Positions 38,601-47,600 of a stretch of 64,000 nucleotides of DNA are shown one piece after another (position 1 is the stretch's first letter; each line of letters opens with the position of its first letter). The DNA lies in contig OW203769.1 of NCBI GenBank assembly GCA_934045905.1, positions 15,345,705 through 15,409,704 on the forward strand, written 5' to 3'. A model generated the notes under the pieces. That model worked only from the letters and a program-made list of their open reading frames with translations. It had not been told where the DNA came from and did not search any database. Both the position numbers and the translations under genes were made by a program. The DNA comes from Leuctra nigra (taxonomy: Eukaryota; Arthropoda; Insecta; Plecoptera; Leuctridae).

Positions 38601-41600
38601 GCTGCGAAGTCGAAGCTCGCACATTGGGAGGAATCTTCCCATGCCGCGAGGTCGAAGCTCGCACATTGGGAGGAATCTTCCCATGCCGCGAGGTCGAAGC
38701 TCGCATATTGGGAGGAATCTTCCCATGCCGCGAGGTCGAAGCTCGCACATTGGGAGGATTCATATTCCTTTATTGGGATGTTTAATCCTTTTTTAGGAGG
38801 AGGGTATGCAATTATAAAATGAAAATTCATAACAATTATTTATTAAATAAATCAAAGAAATAGACCCATTTAAAAATTATCTAGGTGGCTCTGCTTTTCA
38901 AAAAATTTCACATACAGTTTGGTTTTCCATATATCTGTTGGTGTTTTTATCCATTGTTGTAAAACACCAATAGATATGGAAAACCAAACTGCATGTGAAA
39001 TATTTTGAAAAGCAGAGCCACCAAGATAATTTTTAAATCGGTCTATTGAATGATAATCATTAATTTCCTTTGAAAAACACCATCTTGGGGTCTTACTCTT
39101 GGCGCATTCATTCAGTCCGATTCAGTCATCTCAATGCGGATTTCGTCTGCAAAAGATAATGAGAAAAACACGGTAAAATACTGATCACGCAGTAATGCAT
39201 AATAGCCAAAAACTTACCTCCGATTAATAGATATAATAAAAGTATAATAATACTTACATTTTAAGTGCAGATTCTTTCGATGATTGGAGATAAATATCGC
39301 GGTAATAATTTTCGCAGCTACTCAAGAATGTTAGTTTGTGCAGAGTGCATGACAGGAAATGTATTTCTTTCTACTATACCTAGTCAAATCAGTGTGACCG
39401 TGTCACTTTGTTACAAATTTTACCCCATAGGTATAGCATAAAAAATTGCACCACAAAGCACGATAAATATGACAAAACAACCAATCGAAATTACAATCCG
39501 TAGATCTGTTTATACACGTAATAGTATTTATTTCATTAAACTAATGTTAAATGACTCTGGTTGCCACCCTATCGCATCGCATGGAGGGAGCTCCCATGGA
39601 TATCCCATGGATATCGCAAAAAGGATAAAATGGCCGTTCTGAAATTTGTCTTAACCTCCCAATTTGCGAGGTCCTATGGAGGTCCCATGGATATCCCAAA
39701 AAATGATAAAATGGCCGTTCTGAAATTTGTCTTTACCTCCCAATTTACGAGGTCCTATGGAGGTCCATAGTACATCACATTAGGATCTCCCTCTCTGCGA
39801 GGGATCTTCCTAAATTCAGGACCTCCATAGGACCTCCCGTGTTACCTGGGTAAATATTAATAATTGTCCGTTATTAACTATTTCTAAAATAAAAATAAAA
39901 TAAATACAAAATAATAAATATAAAATAAAAACCTCTGATGATACAACAAGGACGTGTTATATGTAGATCTACTAGATACAAAGATTATACCTAGAACGTT
40001 GGTGAGAAGATCAATTAATGAGCTTTTATTTTATTAAACTGTGGTTTATTACTTGCAATTTATGGCAGCGTTTATTGTGTCAATAGGGCAATCTTTGAGC
40101 CATCGCTTGGTTTTAAATGCGTATATTTTGTCCGATTGGATGCTTCGTATATCACAAGGAAGAAGGTTATATAACTTGCTAGCTAGATAAGTTAGGTTTC
40201 TTTGCGTAATGCCTTTGTTTACCCTCGGTTGATATAGATTGTTCTTTGTTCTATGGAACAAGATTGGTCGTATGGAACAAACAAGTACTAAGGTGACGAA
40301 ATACACTGTCACTATTCGTATCTTTATAGAATTCCCCAATGGCCTTGCAGGGAATTTGTTCAATTTTTTTTTTGTATAAAAGCCCTATCACACTGAGTTG
40401 CAACCCGTGTATGGAACCCGCGGCTGGAAACCATGGTTGGCCGCGCATGTGCAGAGACTGAATTTGATCAACCCACGGGTTGGTTTGAAAAATAGAGATT
40501 TCATAGTAGGTACTAGAGTGCCACGCCCACTAGGTACTCCGGAGGCTTTCCGGAATTCTTCTTATGAAAAATAACATGGGGACTTACTTCGATTGCTGGT
40601 CATTTATAAACAAAACAGAGTTAACAAAATCGCAATACACCACCATTAACTTCAATCTCTCATTTATAATATTATGTCGACACATCTCTTCAAATATATA
40701 ACAAATTTAAACTGTTACAAGTTAAACAACACACTACACAGGGTATGACGTCACGAAAATGTACACCGGTGCAAGCTATGTAATTTCAATAAACTGTCAG
40801 TCTACATTTCAACAGCTCATTACATCTCGTTTTATGGTATCTTGCAATTAAAATAACTATAATATGAACTTGATTAAGTGTATAATCTCGAGGTGCACAG
40901 AAATACTTCAGTTTTGTTTACTTTTCGTCAACAATCGAAAATTGACGTGCAAGGTCTTCTGGCATCATTGTTGAAAATTGTTTCATTTGTTTTTCATTTT
41001 TGTGAAGTCGCAGTTGCCAACTCGCTTCCCAGGACCACGGCAGAGAGATATATATAGATATACACTACACTATTCATAGTTTTCTCGTGACGTCACGTCT
41101 CGTCTCTTTAGGGCTGGCAGCCATCTTGGCGTATCACATTCTGAAGGATGGCATACCTGTCATGCTGTATACATGATTTGTTTTCATTGTAATAATGTTA
41201 AAATGTGTCATTTAAGCTCAGGAAACACTCTAATGGGCATAAGACTCACTCTTTTACGAAATACCATTGATTATTAGCAGTCAATGTAAAAGAAATTAGC
41301 TGTAATACAGTAAAGGCCGATGCACAATTGACGCGAACGCAAGACGCGATACGCCAACTCGACGACGCACTAATTCTGAAACTTGGTACACTAAATCCCA
41401 GTGCCATACACTAAATATATTGAGAAATTCAGAATTTTTGCTTGCATGGGGGGGGCTGCGTGAACTTGGCCCCCCCAAAAAATCGGACATTGTTTTTCGT
41501 TTTACTCCGAAAGTAGTGACGCACTAATTCTGAAACTTGGTACACTAAATCCCAGTGCCATACACTAATTATATTGAGAATTTCAGAAATTTTGCTCGCA

Positions 41601-44600
41601 TGGGGGGGGGGGGGCTGCGTGAACTTGGCCCCCCCCAAAATCAGCCGTTGTTTTTCGATTTACTCCGAAAGTAGTGACGCACTAATTCTGAAACTTGGTA
41701 CACTAAATCCCAGTGCCATACACTAATTATATTGAGAATTTCAGAAATTTTGCTCGCATGGGTGGGGGGGGGGCTGCGTGAACTTGGCCCCCCCCCCCCC
41801 CCCCCCCCAACATCAGCCGTTGTTTTTCGATTTACTCCGAAAGTAGTGACGCACTAATTCTGAAACTTTGTACACTAAATCCCAGTGCCATACACTAATT
41901 ATATTGAGAGTTTCAGACATTTTGCTAGCATGGGGGGGGGGGGCTGCGTGAACTTGCCCCCCCCCCCCCCCCATTTCAAATTTTCGGTTTTTCGATTTTC
42001 TCCAAAAGTAGTGACGCACTAATTCTGAAACTTTGTACACTAAATCCCAGTGCCATACACTAATTATATTGAGAATTTCAGAATTAGTGCGTTCATGGGG
42101 GGGGCCAAGTTCACGGACCTACATATGATGCGTTAAGTATTCTTTACATTTTTTTAATGTTTTGGCTCGGCCCATTTTTTGATATTACAACTTTCAGTGC
42201 TACATTTTTCGATTTTTTTCTAAGTTGAAGAGACTTGGTAATTTTTACACGGAGTGTTTTTTATGGGTTACATTATATATCCCACGTAAATGGAGCGAAT
42301 TGACCTCAACCGTAACAGCCCATTTCATTTCGCTACACCGATGTATCATGTGCAATTTTAATTGAGCGAGAGTAGCGAGCGTCACCACGGTACTCTTATG
42401 GCACTTTCTCTGTGTGTTTGTTTGTTTTTTGTCTGCTCTGCCCAGGTCAAACCGCACAACCAATCGATCTGAAATTTTGCACACACACTAACGTTATCTA
42501 TGCGGTATCTGGGATCGTTTTTGAAAGGAATCCCATGTGATTGGTTCAAATTTAAAAAAATATATCTTTCGATTGGTTAGTCCGATCAATTTGAAAATTT
42601 GACAAGTCATTGCGACCTACATTGTTTCCAATCTTACAAAGTTTCAGCCAAATCCTCTTATTGGTTAAAATTTAAACCATATTTCCTGTGTTTTTTTGAA
42701 ATTTAAACTAGAACCGTTTGACCGATCAACTTAAAACTTTGCATGGTCATTGGGACCAACATAATCTGATTTTTTGACAATTTTCAGACTAATCTGTGTA
42801 TAAATCAAAAAGTTATTGACAGTTTACGGCCATTTTGCGCGTTAGCTGTCAAATTTCTCGAATTTCATATTTCACGGCAACTTCGACTCTTCAGTCCAAG
42901 GTTTAGAGTAGAAACTTTCAAGCGTATAATATGAAACTGATATGACCGTTCAACAGATCGATCTAACTATATTATGTCTATGATCTAATATTGTGTACAT
43001 ACACTTGAGTGGTCCCAGTTATATTTTTTGAACTAGATCCTGTGATTTTTTTTAAATTACCAAGGAACCGTTTGATCGATCAACTTAAAACTTTGCATGG
43101 TTATTGGGAAATATTTTAGGAATTTTGGGAGATTTTCATACAAGTCTGTGACGAAATTCAAGAATGATTGGCTTTAAGGACATTTTCAATAAACAGAATT
43201 TCGGTTCGAGGTGTTGCGCGTATCCGTGTTCGCTCATCAACGCGTTACACAGAGCGTTTTCCTAGTTACCTACACATAATTCAATTATAGATAATTTATG
43301 TCCACTTTTGAATCACCCGGATCAATATTCGCTAATAACAGAGAGCCTAAAACTCGAGATAAATCATTTGTCAATCATGTGATGTTCCAGACAACTTGGA
43401 TGAATACCATCGTGAACGCGAGCTCCGCGCACGGCTCCTGGCAGATAAAGCAGCTGGTCTTCCTCGGCGCTGCCAAGTTCTTCCTTCCCATCACCGCTCT
43501 GGAATACTCCTACCAACAAGTAAGCAGACACGCGAGATGACGCGTGAGACGAGAGGGGGGTGCTGAAGGGAGTGTGACGCTTGCGCAGGTGACGCCGCGC
43601 ATGAAGCCAGTGCTGCTGTCCTTCTGGTACATCAGCGTGGCTCTGGGGAACTTCCTGGTGGCGGGGCTCGCAGTCGCCAAGATGTTCGAGAGAGATGTGA
43701 GTTCAAAGAGACCGAGTATCATTTTCACGTTTCATTCGTCTGCCATTTACGCATAGACTTCAATAAGTTGGGTTTCAGCACTGAACATTTGTACTAATCG
43801 TTTTTTCTATTTGTAGCTTTGCAACATTTAGACTGCTTAGGCTGCATTTCACCAAGATTCTAAACAAGTTTAGAGTCGGTAAACCTGGTTTAGGCTGCAT
43901 TTCACCAAGATTCTAAACCCGGGTTAGAGGCGGTAAACCGGGTTTAGAATCTTGGTGAAATGCAGCCTTAGGGACCTCTAAACCAGGTTTACCGCCTCTA
44001 ACCCGGGTTTAGAATCTTGGTGAAATGCAGCCATATAGAAGCTAATCCAGCTTAGTTACTTCAGATTTGGAATGGGAAGTTTCGATTTATCTTATTAGAT
44101 TTGTAATCTAGTGGAGCGGTCGCTCCACTCAGCCAAGTCTTACCGTACACTCACAGTCACTCAACATACCGTAAATGCCTATATAAACTGAGGAGCAGAC
44201 CAACTACTTTTACTGTAAGCACAACATAGCATTTTCGGCCTACTGGATCTCAACAATGGAAAATCTCTCATTGTTGTGAAATGTCTTAATTTTGAGCTAT
44301 GGCCCACCTAACAACATATACATCACGCGACAACAACCAGTCATGCCGTTTACGACCTAGAGGGCAGTGAAAATCGTGAAATTACACCGCTTTCATCTGC
44401 TTCTTCTTCTTCTTCTTCTTCATATGATTCCCGAAAAAGTTGCTGTCACCGCCACAGCCTAAACGGCTGAACCGATCAACCTGAAATTTTTACCACATAT
44501 GCACTTTTGGCGTCTGATGATACCTTGCCCCTTATAAATTTTTGGTGCCGCCATTTTTAAACCGGAAGTGACGTCATATATAAAAAACGGCTGGACCGAT

Positions 44601-47600
44601 TAGAACGAAATTAGCGCCATTCGATTTAGATGGTCATCTTTATGAAGTATGATACTAAAAAACATTATTTTCTTATTTTCTAAACCGGAAGTGACGTCAT
44701 AAATTCACAATATTTAGCTTATTTCATCAAATTATACTTTAAATACACATATAATTAGCTTACATTGTAACATAGACAATACAAAATAATTATAATTTCA
44801 ATACAGTGTTCTCGGTCGCCATTCCTGAAACCGGAAGTGACGTCATATATCGAAAACACCTGTACCGATTGCCACTGAACTAGCTCCTGTCTATGCATTC
44901 TGCAATCTTTTTGAAAAATCAATTGGGATAAATGAATATACAAATAAACGGTACCGGAAATGGCGGCAGGAACCACTAAATGAAACCGGAAGTGACGTCA
45001 TATATTGAAAACGGCATGACCGATTTTACGGAAATTAGCGCTAAAGAATTCAGAAGGTCATTCATGAAGTATCAACTAGATAGAACTTGATTGTTTTCTT
45101 ATTACCTTTACCGGAAATGACGTCATAAATATGCTAAATGACGCCATTAATATGCTAAATGACACTAAATTCACCAATCTATACTTTTAAATAGATATTT
45201 AGTAAACATACAATGTGAATAATTATAAATTCAAGATTGCGGTGTACTCGGCCGCCATTTGCAAAAACCGGAAGTGACGTCATATATCGAAAACGACTGT
45301 ATCGATTGTAACCAAATTTTGGAATTGTGTAGGACTAATAATTATGAATTCAAGACGACATTATTTTTGGCCGCCATTGTTTAAACCGGAAGTGACGTCA
45401 TATATCAAAAACGGATGTACCGATTGCAACTAAATTATTTAATTATGTAGGACTTATATTTTTGAATTAAAGACGACATTATTTTCGACCGCCATTGTTA
45501 AAACCGGAAGTGACGTCATATATCGAAAACGGCTGTACCGATTGCAACTAAATTATGTAATTATGTAGGACTTATATTTTTGAATTAAATACGACATTAT
45601 TTTCGACCGCCATTGTTAAAACCGAAAGTGACCTCATATGTCGAAACGGCTGTACCGATTGCAACTAAATTATCTAATTATGTTGGACTTATAATTATGG
45701 ATTCAAGATGACATTATTTTCGGCCGCTATTTCAAAACCGGAAGTGACGTCATATATCGAAAACAACTGCAGAGATTGCAGCTTAATTATGCAATTATGT
45801 TGCACTTTTATGAATTCAAGGCGGCAGTTTTATTGAGCGCCATTTTTTAAACTGGAAGTGAAGTCAGATATCGAAAACGTCTGGACAGATTGTAACGAAA
45901 CTTAGACTATTCTTCTTGGATAATCATTTTAAGCTTGTACCAAATGCAACTTTTCTTACTAACCAAATCGGTTGAGGCGTATTTTTTTAAAGAAATTAGT
46001 CCTTGGTAGGACATGTGCTACAAGCTGTATGAATAAACTAACAAAAGAAGTGATATCCCAGAAAAAAACACTCCGTGTAAAAAAGGCAGCCAAGTCTCTT
46101 TACTTTAAAAAAATTCAACACCGAAAAGGAGTGATATCAAAAAAGAAGCCAAGTCAATGACATTTCCAAATATTTAATCATATCTTTGAAATAAAAGTAT
46201 AAACACAGAGAAATACTTTACAAAAGGACTTGGCGCATCGTTTTTTTAAAGACATTTTTCTATTCATTCAAACACATTCAAACATTCAAACATTTAGAAT
46301 TTTTAGAATAATGGGGACACATCTTTCAATTACATATTATACATACCTACTGTAAAATATTTTCTATTTGAATATATACGCTATGAAACTTGTTGCCTAT
46401 GTTTTCTATAAATACACAATAGTTATCTTCGTAATATTGTTTCGTGGTCAACATAATTAAGTCTTATGCGTTAAACCTTCTCAACATGAAATACATTTCT
46501 ATTAATCCGCATTTTATAACAATACATTTCACAAAGTACACAGAGACGGCACATGGAATTTCTTTACATTTTTTAACTTTATACACTTGACACTTCAAAA
46601 ATATATAATAGTGTTCCATAGATAGTTAGTAATTATTTTACAACGTTTCATGATTTCCCTCAATCAAGATCAAATTATGAAAACATACCCTTCTAATATC
46701 ACCATATTAACAGTGCTATAAAAATATAAATGAGCCCACTTCCAATTGTTATTTCATTCTTCCCACTTTATATTACTTATCTATTACAGCATGAAAATCT
46801 TTCTTCTATCGCCATTGACAAAACTATAAAATAGCCATTACTAAAAGTAGCTTGATTCATAGATACTGGCTCTAAAAAAAAGAGGAAAATGTACCTAATT
46901 GTAAATTTCTTTCCACTTATAGGATAGAATGATGTCTTTAAAAAAACGATGCGCCAAGTCCTTTTGTAAAGTATTTTTCGGTGTTTATACTTTTATTTCA
47001 AAGATATGATTAAATATTTGGAAATGTCATTGACTTGGCTTCTTTTTTGATATCACTCCTTTTCGGTGTTGAATTTTTTTAAAGTAAAGAGACTTGGCTG
47101 CCTTTTTTACACGGAGTGTTTTTTTCTGGGATAGTATATTCCAGGATATATTATGTACGATTTTATTTCTTGTTGCCACATATGTATAGTTTTTCAGATA
47201 ATGTCGGTCCGTCTGTCAGGAACGCCAGCGTGCGCACAAGCTAATTTCTATCAAGATGGTCGACTTGACCAATTGCCATCCTGTCTAAAATTATGTATTT
47301 TGAATTATTTGGCTGTTCCATATCAAATCAAGTATATAAGATGAAACTAAAATGAAATATACTTGACTAGTTATTCAAGCTGTGGGTGGAGTGACAATTC
47401 ATTCTATAGTGGTGCAAACGCGAGTGATTTTGCTGCATTTTGCAGGAAGATTTTTTGGATAAGATTGGAGACGAAATGGTTGAACAAATTACATTAAATT
47501 TTAATCATAAAAGACAAACTTAGCGTTATCCCTTGGTAAATTTTTTGTTTCATTAATTAGTAATAATTTGTGGATTTTTGGTGAAAAATTAGATACTTTC

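Larger units (their letters stand above)
38362..39850. mobile_element. TA-flanked element with CCCAGGTAACAC ends and internal arrays
   Basis: TA at 38360-38361 and 39851-39852; ends CCCAGGTAACAC and GTGTTACCTGGG. Next to both ends are words such as CTATGGATATCC and GAGGTCCTATGGAGGTCC. It contains a 42-bp array and a nested hairpin. Confidence 0.65.

Noticed and set aside
38178..38830. Frames of 183-214 codons on both strands
   Set aside because: A 42-bp period keeps all frames open; no gene features.
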